Shown here piece after piece: positions 44,540-53,991 of a stretch of DNA of 64,000 nt. Numbering within the stretch: position 1 is the first letter of the stretch; each line of letters begins with the position of its first letter. The position numbers were made by a program, and so were the translations under genes. This DNA is from Rhodothermales bacterium (GTDB lineage: Bacteria > Bacteroidota > Rhodothermia > Rhodothermales > Bin80). A model generated the notes under the pieces. It had not been told where the DNA came from and did not search any database. It was given only the letters and a program-made list of their open reading frames with translations. The DNA is taken from positions 22,641 to 86,640 of the forward strand of contig JAJEDR010000031.1 in NCBI GenBank assembly GCA_022821385.1, written 5' to 3'.

Positions 44540-46792
44540 GTGAATATTCGACACGTATTGCTCCTGCTCGCACTATCCGCGTGGACCGGTACAGCCATTG
44601 GACAGACTGCAAGCATCCGGGGGTTCGTGACCGACGCCGATGATCGAGAGGCCCTCGTCGGCGTGAATGTCGTTCTGGAGAGCGACACCGGAGGGCTGAG
44701 AGGCGGTGCGACCGACGGTGATGGAATCTACAACCTTACACGCATCCCGCCAGGTACGTATGTGCTGCGTTTTTCATTTATAGGGTACACCGCATGGTCA
44801 GATACTCTGGTCTTCCGGACGGGACAGCGACTAAACCTCAATATTGCCCTGCAAGCCTCCCCTCAATTATTGGAAGAGGCGATTGTCGTAGCCGAGTCTG
44901 AAACCGGGGCTGCCCGAGTAACCGCTGGACTGCAAACTGTGAGTCCAAAAGATATGGATCTGCTGCCAACGCCAGATGTATCCGGAGATCTGGCCAGTTT
45001 CCTGACTACGCTCCCTGGCGTAGTTACACTCGGCGACCGCGGCGGCCAATATTATATCCGAGGGGGCGAGCCTTCGCACAATATGACATTGATAGACGGC
45101 ATGTACGTCTACCAGCCCTATCATATTCTGGGGTTCTATTCAGCTTTTTCCTCTGATATTATTCACCAGGCGGATGTTCACACAGCCGGGTACGGTGCCC
45201 CCTTTACCGGCCGTATTTCCTCAGTCATTGACATTAAATCCCGTAACGGAGATAAACGCAACTATACCGGGGCTGCGTCTATCGCCCCCTTCGTGAGCTC
45301 AGCTCAGATTGAGGGTCCCCTGATCTACAACAGACTTTCCTTTATGGCCTCTGCTCGCCAATCTGTTGTCAAGCAAATTGCTCAGCACTATATCACCCAG
45401 GAAACGCCGTACACGTTTGGAGATGCCTTCCTCAAAGTACACGGACAGATCAGCTCCAACAGTCAGCTCTCAATCAGCGCCATTTATACAAATGACCGTG
45501 GGAACATTGGCCTGGAATCAGCCGACAGGATTCTTGAAGAAGTAGGTTGGCGCAACGCGGCAGTCGGTTTGCGCTATGTCGTTCTTCCACGAGCACTGCC
45601 CTTCGTTGCCGAAATCCAGCTCTCTTACTCCTACCTCAAAACCGATCAGGGACCCGCTAACGATCCGGTGCGCTGGTCAAGAATTTCAGGATTCCAGTAT
45701 GCTGTCCACATGAACAGCTTTTATCAGCGAACACAGTGGAAATGGGGATTGTACTGGCGTGCACCACAGGTAACCGCCCACTTGGGTGGGCTTTTCCAGG
45801 ATCTCGAGGTTGGCGTGAGCCGGCGTCACAAGGCCGGCATCTACCTTGAACCGGATTTCTACATCACCTCCGAACTGAGAGCCCGCGTCACAGGAATTGC
45901 AGAGGTGTTCCCTGGACAGGAAAACCGTAATAATTTTGAAGCACGTGCCCGGGCTATCTGGCAACGCGGGGAACACGAAGTGAGCCTGGGAGCCGGCTGG
46001 TATCATCAGGAAATTTTCGGGCTCAATGACCGCAGGGATGCAACCAATATCTTTACTTCTTGGCGCAGTGCTCCAACAGAAAAACTCTCTCGTTCAATTC
46101 ATGCACTGACCGGGTACCGAGTGAGCCCCTATCCATGGCTCGAATTATCCGCAGAAACCTACTACAAACAGCTAAGTGATCTCTTTATTGCCGAGTGGAC
46201 TGCCTATCCCCGCTTCACATCTCGCCTGCAACGGGCCGATGGCCGGGCTATGGGAATTGAACTGCGGGCCGAAGTTCGGCAGCCAAGAATGTATGGATAT
46301 ATCAACTATGGCCTCTCTAGCGTACGCTACACTTCTAAACAGCCCTCTGCCGAACTGTGGTTTGGAAGTGGAAACCTCGACTTTCGTCCACCTCATGACC
46401 GCAGGCATCAACTAAACATCGTCGCAACCACAAGTATATCCGGCGTTGATGTCAGTGTACGGTGGAATTTCGGTAGTGGACGCCCCTTTAACCATGTGTA
46501 CGGATTCGACGGGTTCGTCCTGCTCGACGGCATTCAGGACCTCTTTACGGTACCGGATGATCAGCGCGTGATCTACGGTCAGCCCTTTCAGGGATTACTC
46601 CCAACATACCATAGACTGGACGTATCACTTGAACGGGAGTTTGTCCTTGATAAATTCATCCTGACAGCACAGGTTGGGGTGATTAATGCCTATAACAGGC
46701 GCAACCTGTTTGCGCTGGACTTATTCACTACCGAACGTAACTATCAGTTACCCATTGTACCCGTTGCCGGTTTGAAAATTGACTTTGACTGA
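44540..46792 (+). CDS. TonB-dependent outer-membrane receptor (module 2)
   Basis: A 750-residue receptor with a GTG start: signal peptide (MNIRHVLLLLALSAWTGTAIGQ), carboxypeptidase-regulatory domain (ASIRGFVTDADDREALVGVN ... FIGYTAW), plug (LTTLPGVVTLGDRGGQYYIRGGEPSHN, MTLIDGMYVYQPYHILGFYSAF) and barrel ending AGLKIDFD. Many stretches are nearly identical to the receptor at 24281, so they are paralogues of one family. It opens a six-gene operon with a lipoprotein (1 bp gap), M19 dipeptidase, Rid protein, YhdT-like protein and symporter. Peptide or amino-acid-derivative uptake is the best guess from these partners. A terminal D after the usual aromatic residue is unusual. Confidence 0.93.
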   Translation: MNIRHVLLLLALSAWTGTAIGQTASIRGFVTDADDREALVGVNVVLESDTGGLRGGATDGDGIYNLTRIPPGTYVLRFSFIGYTAWSDTLVFRTGQRLNLNIALQASPQLLEEAIVVAESETGAARVTAGLQTVSPKDMDLLPTPDVSGDLASFLTTLPGVVTLGDRGGQYYIRGGEPSHNMTLIDGMYVYQPYHILGFYSAFSSDIIHQADVHTAGYGAPFTGRISSVIDIKSRNGDKRNYTGAASIAPFVSSAQIEGPLIYNRLSFMASARQSVVKQIAQHYITQETPYTFGDAFLKVHGQISSNSQLSISAIYTNDRGNIGLESADRILEEVGWRNAAVGLRYVVLPRALPFVAEIQLSYSYLKTDQGPANDPVRWSRISGFQYAVHMNSFYQRTQWKWGLYWRAPQVTAHLGGLFQDLEVGVSRRHKAGIYLEPDFYITSELRARVTGIAEVFPGQENRNNFEARARAIWQRGEHEVSLGAGWYHQEIFGLNDRRDATNIFTSWRSAPTEKLSRSIHALTGYRVSPYPWLELSAETYYKQLSDLFIAEWTAYPRFTSRLQRADGRAMGIELRAEVRQPRMYGYINYGLSSVRYTSKQPSAELWFGSGNLDFRPPHDRRHQLNIVATTSISGVDVSVRWNFGSGRPFNHVYGFDGFVLLDGIQDLFTVPDDQRVIYGQPFQGLLPTYHRLDVSLEREFVLDKFILTAQVGVINAYNRRNLFALDLFTTERNYQLPIVPVAGLKIDFD

Positions 46793-46793
46793 T

Positions 46794-47687
46794 ATGCACA
46801 AACGTCTGGTTCTGGCAACTGCTGTACTGCTCCTCTTTTCCGCGTGCTCCGAAACCGTAGAAACACGTCTGGAAATTGAACACCCTTTTTCCGTCTTCGG
46901 CATTATCAACCCGAAAGCCGATACTCACGCTGTTCGCGTCTTCGAAATAAAAAACAACATTTCCCTGATCCGTCCAGAACCCATCGATGCGATCGTGAAA
47001 ACTATACGTATGCAGACCGGAGAATTACAGGTGTGGCGTGACTCCGTGATTCAACTGGAGGATGGAGATTACCGCCATGTGTACTGGTCCGCATTTGAAG
47101 CAGTGGCGGAAGAAACCTATCACCTTGTTGTTGAGCGATCCGATGGCGCAAAAACAGAAGCGATCACTACTGTACCTCCGCCCACCGAACTGATTCTGCT
47201 TGAACCGGATACACTGAGACCTAGGGAGGCTTTGATGCCACTGCTCATCAGAGGAGCTCCCCCGACGCTCCCGCGTGTTGATGTCGAGTACATTCTAGTT
47301 GGATTCGAAGCCAGTGGAACCGATCCTATCTTTAAACCCATTGTATTCAATTATGCCGGCCGTGCCGAGCCGGATTCAGAAGGATTTCTGCTCAATATTG
47401 ATCTTAGAGAAGATTATCTGGACATCTATAGGTTGTTTGACGCGGACAACGACGTAACGCCAGACATTATTGATCTGCGGGAAATGAATGTGACCGTCCA
47501 TGTAGGAGATGCCAGTTGGGTCTCACCTGTGGGTGCGTTCGACGAAGACTTTCTGGTAGAGCCTGGGGTGTTTTCCAACGTAGAAAACGGCTTCGGCTAT
47601 TTCGGGAGTGGTTACACTGAGGAAGTATCCTTCCGGCCCCCGCTGGCACTACTCCGACGTGCGGGATTCTATGTCGGAGATGGCTGA
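46794..47687 (+). CDS. DUF4249-like lipoprotein partner of the receptor (module 2)
   Basis: The ATG at 46794, one base after the receptor stop, gives 297 residues with a lipoprotein signal MHKRLVLATAVLLLFSAC (Cys18). The blocks FSVFGIINPKADTHAVRVFEI, ETYHLVVERSDGAKTEAITTVPPP and PGVFSNVENGFGYFGSGYTEE parallel those of the lipoprotein at 26527. It ends at residues RRAGFYVGDG without the extra cysteines of the paralogue. Its last bases overlap the start of the dipeptidase gene. Confidence 0.82.
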   Translation: MHKRLVLATAVLLLFSACSETVETRLEIEHPFSVFGIINPKADTHAVRVFEIKNNISLIRPEPIDAIVKTIRMQTGELQVWRDSVIQLEDGDYRHVYWSAFEAVAEETYHLVVERSDGAKTEAITTVPPPTELILLEPDTLRPREALMPLLIRGAPPTLPRVDVEYILVGFEASGTDPIFKPIVFNYAGRAEPDSEGFLLNIDLREDYLDIYRLFDADNDVTPDIIDLREMNVTVHVGDASWVSPVGAFDEDFLVEPGVFSNVENGFGYFGSGYTEEVSFRPPLALLRRAGFYVGDG

Positions 47688-48762
47688 GCCCATAACTCCA
47701 CTCTTTGATGCGCATTTGGACTTAGCTTGGAATGCGCTCTATTTTAATCGGGACCTGACGCTTTCCCTGGATGACTTGTGTGCGGTGGATTCACAGTATA
47801 ACGATGCCCCGTTTCGCGGTAATTGCACCGTTTCACTAGATGAGCTTGCATGTGCGAATTTGCGCATTTGCGTAGCCACGCTACTGGCGCGCAGCGGTCC
47901 CTCTCCTCCCTTCACTGCACTCAGACGCGATCTGGATTATGCGCACCCCTCTATTGCACATTCACATGCGCACGGACAGTTTGCATACTATGAGTGGCTA
48001 GAGCGAGCACAGCGAATACGTATCCTCCGGACTGTTGACGATTTGAATGCGCACTGGAGCAATCCAGAGACACTGGGACTCATTATCAGCTTTGAGGGAT
48101 GTGATCCCATCCTGGATCCTGATGATGTGCACCGCTGGTACCAAATGGGCGTCCGTGCGGCAGGACTAACACATTACGGGGCAGGACAATACGCTTGCGG
48201 TACCGGCACAACGGGTGGATTGACCTCGCGGGGATTTGAGTTGCTCCGCGAATTTGAGTCTTTGAATATTGCATTAGATGTAACCCATCTGAGTGACCGA
48301 GGGATGGCCGATGCTATGAAACGCTACAGCGGACCGATTCTGGCCAGCCACCATAACTGCCGATCATTAGTACCTGGACAACGACAGCTCTCCGACGGGC
48401 AGATTCGTGACTTGATTGCCCGAGATGCTGTTATCGGAATTGCATTTGATGCATGGATGCTGTATCCCGGCTGGGTACGCGGCGAAACCGATCGTACCGT
48501 CGTAAATGTGAGCGCCGCTGTAGATCATATGGACCATATCTGTGAAATCGCTGGCAATACTAGGCATATCGCCATTGGCAGCGATCTGGACGGCGGGTTT
48601 GGCCGTGATCAGACACCTACTGGACTGGACCGCTATTCTGACCTGCACCTAATTAAGAATGTTCTTTACGAACGCGGCTACTCTCCTGCCGACATAAACA
48701 GTATTTTTTACGGTAACTGGCTTAAGTTCTTTCGCAATTGCCTACCTAAAATTTATGCATAA
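47671..48762 (+). CDS. M19 (renal-type) dipeptidase, cytoplasmic
   Basis: The ATG at 47671 (363 residues; ATG at 47680 equally possible) overlaps the lipoprotein gene. M19 metal ligands are present: HxD in FDAHLDL (His15, Asp17), Glu in IISFEGCDP near 140, His in LDVTHLSDRGM near 205, His in ILASHHNCRSL near 225, and Asp in IAIGSDLDGGFG near 295. M19 enzymes hydrolyse dipeptides, including D-containing and dehydro-dipeptides. No signal peptide, so the substrate must be imported, presumably by the symporter of the same operon. Its 3' end overlaps the Rid gene by 8 bp. Confidence 0.92.
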   Translation: MSEMAEPITPLFDAHLDLAWNALYFNRDLTLSLDDLCAVDSQYNDAPFRGNCTVSLDELACANLRICVATLLARSGPSPPFTALRRDLDYAHPSIAHSHAHGQFAYYEWLERAQRIRILRTVDDLNAHWSNPETLGLIISFEGCDPILDPDDVHRWYQMGVRAAGLTHYGAGQYACGTGTTGGLTSRGFELLREFESLNIALDVTHLSDRGMADAMKRYSGPILASHHNCRSLVPGQRQLSDGQIRDLIARDAVIGIAFDAWMLYPGWVRGETDRTVVNVSAAVDHMDHICEIAGNTRHIAIGSDLDGGFGRDQTPTGLDRYSDLHLIKNVLYERGYSPADINSIFYGNWLKFFRNCLPKIYA

Positions 48763-49219
48763 CCGTATCGAACGTCTGGAATCGCTCGGCTACCCGCTTG
48801 ATGATGTACCTGCTCCCGGTGGCCTGTATAAACCGGTTACGGTGATGGACACCGTCGCTTATGTATCCGGCGCAGTGCCAGTTGCACGTGGCAACCTCCA
48901 GTTTGCTGGTAAGGTCCCATCCGACCTGGACCTTACCACTACACAACGGGCAGCGGCGCTCTGCGCCGCTAACAACTTGCGCGTAGCATGCCAGGCGCTA
49001 GGATCACTGGACCGTATCACCAGAATTCTCCGACTGACCGGCTATGTCAACTCTGAACCTGACTTTACGGATCAACACTTGGTGATAAACGGAGCGTCCG
49101 AACTTCTGAAAGAGGTCTTCGGAGAAGCGGGAATTGGTGCACGCTCTGCCGTTGGTGTAGCCCAGTTACCGCTGGGCAGCGCTGTAGAAACCGAGCTCAT
49201 TCTGGAAATCCGACGATAA
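48755..49219 (+). CDS. Rid (YjgF/YER057c/UK114) family protein
   Basis: A 154-residue protein of the longer Rid subgroup: LYKPVTVMDTVAYVSGAVPV, ANNLRVACQALGSLDRITRILRLTGYVNSEPDF, and the end block GIGARSAVGVAQLPLGSAVETELILEI with the conserved Arg. RidA-type members hydrolyse reactive enamine/imines such as 2-aminoacrylate; the longer subgroup is less well defined. Overlaps the dipeptidase by 8 bp and the next gene by 1 bp, so it is in the same operon. Confidence 0.9.
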   Translation: MHNRIERLESLGYPLDDVPAPGGLYKPVTVMDTVAYVSGAVPVARGNLQFAGKVPSDLDLTTTQRAAALCAANNLRVACQALGSLDRITRILRLTGYVNSEPDFTDQHLVINGASELLKEVFGEAGIGARSAVGVAQLPLGSAVETELILEIRR

Positions 49220-49455
49220 TGCCCTCAGCTTTTCGACGCGCACGCCGGGAAGCCCTGCATATTCTGATAGCCTGGGCCGTCTGCCTAGCCTGGACAATTG
49301 GTTACTGCGCCATCTTTGCATACAGACCCGGCAGTGTTGCACTGCTATGGGGCATGCCTGCATGGGTGGTGTTCGGTATAGGTCTCCCCTGGCTCATTGC
49401 TACAGTTTACAGTCTCTGGTTCGCCCTGTTTCACATGAAGGATGAGGAGCAATGA
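49219..49455 (+). CDS. YhdT/DUF997-like small membrane protein
   Basis: A 78-residue protein with two transmembrane helices (HILIAWAVCLAWTIGYCAIF; WVVFGIGLPWLIATVYSLWF) and the RR-rich N-terminus and FHMKDEE end seen in YhdT/DUF997 proteins. These are encoded before SSS transporters such as PanF, as here. It overlaps the Rid stop by one base and the symporter start by 4 bp. Probably a symporter subunit or assembly factor. Confidence 0.7.
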   Translation: MPSAFRRARREALHILIAWAVCLAWTIGYCAIFAYRPGSVALLWGMPAWVVFGIGLPWLIATVYSLWFALFHMKDEEQ

Positions 49456-51338
49456 GCAGCGATGCCAACGCCTCGCTAATTGCCTTTCTTTGCTATACCG
49501 CCATTGTTCTTGGTCTGGCGGTGCTCTCGAACTATGCCTTCAAGAAACGGGCGTTTATTAGCGAATATTTTCTTGGGAGCCGCGGACTGGGCGTCATCGC
49601 GCTCGCACTGACTTTTGGAGCAACCAGTGCATCTGCGGGTTCTTTTGCGGGATTTCCGTCACTCATCTACGCTCATGGCTGGTCGCTGGCACTCTGGATA
49701 GCCAGCTACATGATCTTTCCCCTCTGCGGCATGGGCTTGCTGGGCAAACGCCTGAGCACGGTCTCCCGTCGAACGGGAGCAATCACGATACCGGACATCC
49801 TCCGCGCGCGTTTTGAAAGTCGCGCCCTGGCGCTCATGAGTACCGTACTGCTTGCCGTTCTGCTCTGTGTATTCCTTGTGCCTCAGTTTACACTTGCAGC
49901 ACTGATCATGCAGCAATTACTGGGGGAGTCCCCCCTCTACCAGGAAGCAGCCGTCTGGCTTCAAAATGATTTGCCGAATGTAATACCCACCGGCACAGGC
50001 CCCGAGTATGTACTCGGCCTGCTCCTGTTTGCCGTCCTGGTTGTGGCTTACACCACTTTTGGAGGATTCAGAGCTGTCGTCTGGACCGATGTTTTACAGG
50101 GCTTTGTAATGCTCCTAGGTGTGCTCCTGATGCTGGTTTTTACGCTGGTACAGGTGGGCGGTCTCCGCAACGCCTCCCTGGAAATGAGCTCTATGCAACC
50201 CCCTCGCCTGGGAACAGCGTCCTTTGTAGTTGACTCACCGGCGCCACCGGAAGGCATCAGGATTGATACGGACACCTGGTTTATGAACGAAGGACGATTA
50301 TTCCGCACGAACGAAGCAGTGCTCATTCCCTCGGGCGATACCGAGTCCGCATCCATAAAAATTACGCAGATCATCACCCCGCAGGAAATCGCACGCATAA
50401 CGCAGACAGAGCTCCCTCTCCTACCCGCGCAACCTCGCGTCGGTCAACTAACCCCCTACGCCCGGGGAGACAATACAGCAGGGACTTATATGCGTCCACC
50501 TGGCCCCAGCCCCTCCGATCCTAACGGCTTCCTGCCACTCGGGGTGGCCGTTTCTTTCTTTGCTTTTTGGGCACTTGCCGGTACGGGGCAGCCCGGCAAC
50601 ATGATACGCCTTATGGCCTTTACCGGCACGCGTACACTGCGTCGTGCCGTCGCTTCTCTAGCGGTTTATTTCTCGCTGATCTACTTTCCACTGATCATCA
50701 TCTTTTGCTGCGCTCGACTGCTTGCGCCTGGACTGGACCATACCCCCGACAGGATTATGCCCGTAATGGCCTATCTGCTCTCGGATGGTGCCGGGATTCC
50801 ATGGATGGCCGGGATCCTCATTGCTGCCCCGTTTGCCGCCGCGATGAGTACGGTAGACAGTTTCATGCTGATGATCACGTCCAGTATAGTCCGTGACGTT
50901 TACCAGCAATCCATCCGCCCCGAGGCTACCGAACGTCTACTGAAGCGTCTCAGTTATGGCACAACAATGCTTGTTGGACTACTGGCTACAATTGGCGCGC
51001 TATACCCACCGCAATTTCTACAGTACGTAATCGTATTTACCGGAGGGGGGCTTGCAGTTGCGTTCCTGACACCTGTAGCGCTGGGGCTGTACTGGCCCCG
51101 CTTCAATAAGTCAGGCGCCCTCATGTCAATGGTTGTTGGGATAGCAGTTTATGTGCTCCTGTACGTCATCGGATTCGTGACCTTTGGCAATGCCAGCCCT
51201 GTTCGCCCTCTTGAACTTGATCCATTTATCTGGGGATTTCTTGCCTCTCTCCTAGCTGCCTGGATCGGGACGCGTTATGGACCTTCAAACTCAGCACGTG
51301 CCCTGGAGGCATTTTTCGGACAAAACAACACAACATAG
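49452..51338 (+). CDS. sodium:solute symporter with large loop insertion
   Basis: A 628-residue SSS transporter. Entry motif FISEYFLGSRGLGVIALALTFGATSASAGSF near residue 35 and RRTGAITIPDILRARFES near 105 are characteristic of the PanF/PutP-like branch. Between helices near residues 245-358 there is a soluble stretch of about 115 residues (DSPAPPEGIRIDTDTWFMNE, TESASIKITQIITPQEIARI, PPGPSPSDPNGF), far longer than the usual loop. The remainder is normal, with AAPFAAAMSTVDSFMLMITSSIVRD near 460. It ends the receptor-lipoprotein-dipeptidase-Rid operon. Substrate is probably an amino acid or dipeptide. Confidence 0.88.
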   Translation: MSSDANASLIAFLCYTAIVLGLAVLSNYAFKKRAFISEYFLGSRGLGVIALALTFGATSASAGSFAGFPSLIYAHGWSLALWIASYMIFPLCGMGLLGKRLSTVSRRTGAITIPDILRARFESRALALMSTVLLAVLLCVFLVPQFTLAALIMQQLLGESPLYQEAAVWLQNDLPNVIPTGTGPEYVLGLLLFAVLVVAYTTFGGFRAVVWTDVLQGFVMLLGVLLMLVFTLVQVGGLRNASLEMSSMQPPRLGTASFVVDSPAPPEGIRIDTDTWFMNEGRLFRTNEAVLIPSGDTESASIKITQIITPQEIARITQTELPLLPAQPRVGQLTPYARGDNTAGTYMRPPGPSPSDPNGFLPLGVAVSFFAFWALAGTGQPGNMIRLMAFTGTRTLRRAVASLAVYFSLIYFPLIIIFCCARLLAPGLDHTPDRIMPVMAYLLSDGAGIPWMAGILIAAPFAAAMSTVDSFMLMITSSIVRDVYQQSIRPEATERLLKRLSYGTTMLVGLLATIGALYPPQFLQYVIVFTGGGLAVAFLTPVALGLYWPRFNKSGALMSMVVGIAVYVLLYVIGFVTFGNASPVRPLELDPFIWGFLASLLAAWIGTRYGPSNSARALEAFFGQNNTT

Positions 51339-51392
51339 ATTGTGATTAAACCTGCGCCGTCTGCCTATCGTGTCAGATAAGCTTGCCTGAGA

Positions 51393-52817
51393 CTATTTCC
51401 GATAGTCCAAGGGTGGATCTCGATCACCAAGTAGCGGCTGATATTCAAAATCCGGGCCTCTTCGCTCTTCAAACTCCCTTCGAGCAGTTTGTAACAGTTC
51501 TTCATCCAGCAGCAGATCTAGCGTAGTCAGGGCTAGGGTTTTTGCAGCGAGAGTAAGTCCCTTCTTCCCGATACTCATCCCTCCTGCGGCCACAGCCTGC
51601 CAACTGTGTGCTGCTGTTCCGGGAACCCAGGTGGCCGTTGTAAAGCCCGCAGTTGGTGCCATATAGCTCACATCTCCAACGTCCGTGGATCCTTTGGTGA
51701 TCTTGGGCAGGAACGGCTGAACCGTGGATTCTGACCCCAAAGGAATGGACGTCGCATCCAGCGTTTTTCGAATCTCTTCGGCAAAACGCTGTTCTTCTGC
51801 GTCATACTTGACGCCCCCCAGAGACTCCATATTGGACAGAATAGCCTGAGACAGGGCACTATTAGGCAATACGCTGTGTAGGCCGTGAATGATTTCGAAG
51901 TCCATGGTTGTGCCTGTTCCCAAGGCGGCTCCTTCGGCTGCTTTGATAACACGCGGAAAAATCTCCTCCAATGTCTGGGCAAGGGGATGCCGGACATAAT
52001 AGTAGACCTCTGCATAGTCAGGGACAACATTTGGTGCCAGTCCCCCGCGCGTGATGACATAGTGGATACGTGTTTCCTGGGGTACGTGCTCGCGAAGCAT
52101 ATTGACCATCATATTCATGGCCTCCACACCGTCCAGAGCGCTCCGGCCCCGTTCGGGAGCGCCAGCAGCATGAGTAGAGTGTCCATAAAATCGGAATTTT
52201 GCTGAACGATTTGCCAGTGTCGTTGCCGGGCTGGCATCGTTCCTGTCACCCGGATGCCAATGGAGCACGGCATCTGCATCATTGAATAACCCCTCGCGAA
52301 CCATATATACTTTACCGGCACCCCCTTCTTCGGCGGGTGTACCATAGAGTCTGACCGTACCGCTCTGACCACTGGCGACTAGCCAGTCCTTCACAGCTAC
52401 AGCAGCCGCTACAGACGCTGCACCGAATAAATGATGACCACAAGCATGTCCCGCCCCATCTTTCGTGTGTGCCTCCCGAACTGGAATTGCTTTCTGTGAT
52501 AGTCCCGGTAAGGCATCAAACTCAGCAAGTATGCCAATCACTGGAGTTCCACTTCCGTACTCAGCCACAAAAGCCGTGGGAATGCCTACTACTCCTGACT
52601 CAATAGAGAACCCCTCCTGCGCAAGTACATTTTTCAGAAGTGCACTGCTCTTCTCTTCCTGGTATCCCACCTCGGCCCATTCCCAAATTTTGTGCGCTAC
52701 CTCGAAGTACTCGTCTGCACGGGCATCCAGTGAACTGATAATCTCAGCCCTCTGCGCGATGAGCGTTTGGGGTAGGAAGATAAGAACGAACGCAAGTAAT
52801 ACAAACCTGGTTTTCAT
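51393..52817 (-). CDS. exported M20D amidohydrolase (AbgB-like)
   Basis: A 474-residue enzyme with a signal peptide (MKTRFVLLAFVLIFLPQTLIAQ). The M20 dimetal centre is visible: HACGHHLFGAA near residue 126, PAEEGGAGK near 160, VLHWHPGD near 186 and the late His in GTAAHSWQAVA near 405. The lid domain begins KFRFYGHSTHAAGAPERGRSALD. The length and the WEWAEVGYQEEKSS start match the AbgB/p-aminobenzoyl-glutamate hydrolase group. It would cleave amide-linked amino acids outside the cytoplasm. It overlaps by 4 bp the nitrilase gene upstream, so the two are coupled. Confidence 0.92.
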   Translation of the reverse strand: MKTRFVLLAFVLIFLPQTLIAQRAEIISSLDARADEYFEVAHKIWEWAEVGYQEEKSSALLKNVLAQEGFSIESGVVGIPTAFVAEYGSGTPVIGILAEFDALPGLSQKAIPVREAHTKDGAGHACGHHLFGAASVAAAVAVKDWLVASGQSGTVRLYGTPAEEGGAGKVYMVREGLFNDADAVLHWHPGDRNDASPATTLANRSAKFRFYGHSTHAAGAPERGRSALDGVEAMNMMVNMLREHVPQETRIHYVITRGGLAPNVVPDYAEVYYYVRHPLAQTLEEIFPRVIKAAEGAALGTGTTMDFEIIHGLHSVLPNSALSQAILSNMESLGGVKYDAEEQRFAEEIRKTLDATSIPLGSESTVQPFLPKITKGSTDVGDVSYMAPTAGFTTATWVPGTAAHSWQAVAAGGMSIGKKGLTLAAKTLALTTLDLLLDEELLQTARREFEERRGPDFEYQPLLGDRDPPLDYRK

Positions 52818-53656
52818 GTAACTGTTTGCTTAATCTGATTCTCATGAACTTCGGCCCATCCGGCCGCATACATTTTTGCGGCCCACGCAAGATAGCCGGG
52901 GTACGACCGCCGGGCGTCCTCTACGGCGCGTAAATCCAATGTTGTTACAGCAATACGGTCTGTCGTTTCTAAAACAACTTCGCCCATGGGGTTAACCACT
53001 AATGACGGCCCCCCGATATCCACCCCAAACTCTGGACGGGGGCGCCCGACTGACACGACCCACGCCGAACAGGTCAAGGCCATTGCCTGGTAAGCCAGCC
53101 GCCATCGTTTCCATGAAGAAGGGCTTGTCGCACGAGGCGCCAGGATTACCTGCACGCCTTGTGCAGCGAGAAGCTGTCCTGCGGTGGGGCGATTAGCATC
53201 CGAGCATATCTGAATACCCAGCTTAATCCCCTTGAATTCAATTATACGTGGGGGATCCACAGACGGCTGGTAGTGATCACACTCCCAAAATCCTTCCTCA
53301 TCTGGAAGGACATGTTTCGCAGACGACCCTGTTATGCAGCCATGTGCATCCGAGAGTAACGCCACATTGGTCCTGCAACCGTTGCTGGCCTTGCGAATCA
53401 CGCCCCCCAGCACTGCTATACGTGCTTTTTTTGCAGCGGTCCGCTGCATATTTTCACGCCAACCTCCCGGTCCTTCCGCATCCTCTGCGCTTGCCGCCTT
53501 CGTTGCTGGGGACCAAGAATTGAATGGTAGCTCCGGCAGCACCGCCAATGCCGCACCCTGATGATGTGCGCGGTCGAGACATGCAACCAGATCACGCTCC
53601 GAACTGAAAATCTCACTTATCAATGCAACGGTGAGACCACGTGCTGCGATCTTCAT
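52814..53656 (-). CDS. nitrilase-superfamily carbon-nitrogen hydrolase
   Basis: A 280-residue cytoplasmic enzyme with the Glu-Lys-Cys triad at Glu42 (VLPELPF), Lys114 (SSAKHVLPDEEG) and Cys151 (GIQICSDAN). It hydrolyses an amide (as in N-carbamoyl or beta-ureido substrates) or nitrile; the substrate cannot be told. FWECDHYQP resembles the carbamylase group. It is translationally coupled to the M20 amidohydrolase downstream, which suggests successive cleavage of N-acyl or amide-linked amino acids. Confidence 0.9.
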   Translation of the reverse strand: MKIAARGLTVALISEIFSSERDLVACLDRAHHQGAALAVLPELPFNSWSPATKAASAEDAEGPGGWRENMQRTAAKKARIAVLGGVIRKASNGCRTNVALLSDAHGCITGSSAKHVLPDEEGFWECDHYQPSVDPPRIIEFKGIKLGIQICSDANRPTAGQLLAAQGVQVILAPRATSPSSWKRWRLAYQAMALTCSAWVVSVGRPRPEFGVDIGGPSLVVNPMGEVVLETTDRIAVTTLDLRAVEDARRSYPGYLAWAAKMYAAGWAEVHENQIKQTVT

Positions 53657-53991
53657 ACTTCACTCCGTAAATGGGCCGACTGGTTCAATTCAGGCCGACA
53701 ATCGCCTTGCTTCCTTTTACGCCTAATCAATTGATAAGGGCCAAGCGCGTCGTCCGGCCGCTCATGAGTCCCCCCTGATTCTCTCGCTGCATGCATTCGT
53801 GGTCGCTGCGTCTTCATTGAAGACCCGTTCGTCTTACCAAAATCATTGGGAATTATCCTGTCTAATGCTCAGAATAATCCCGCATATTCTGAGCTATGAA
53901 GGGGCCAACAGGATATCCTTACTACGGCAATCAAGTTCATTCTGGCTGCACTTGAATGCGTTTCTTTGTCGTCCCGAGAACCAATAGTGAA
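53657..53991. other. intergenic region
   Basis: About 335 bp between the nitrilase start and the SDR stop. No gene, hairpin or repeat recognised; it should carry the promoter of the nitrilase-M20 pair. Confidence 0.45.
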
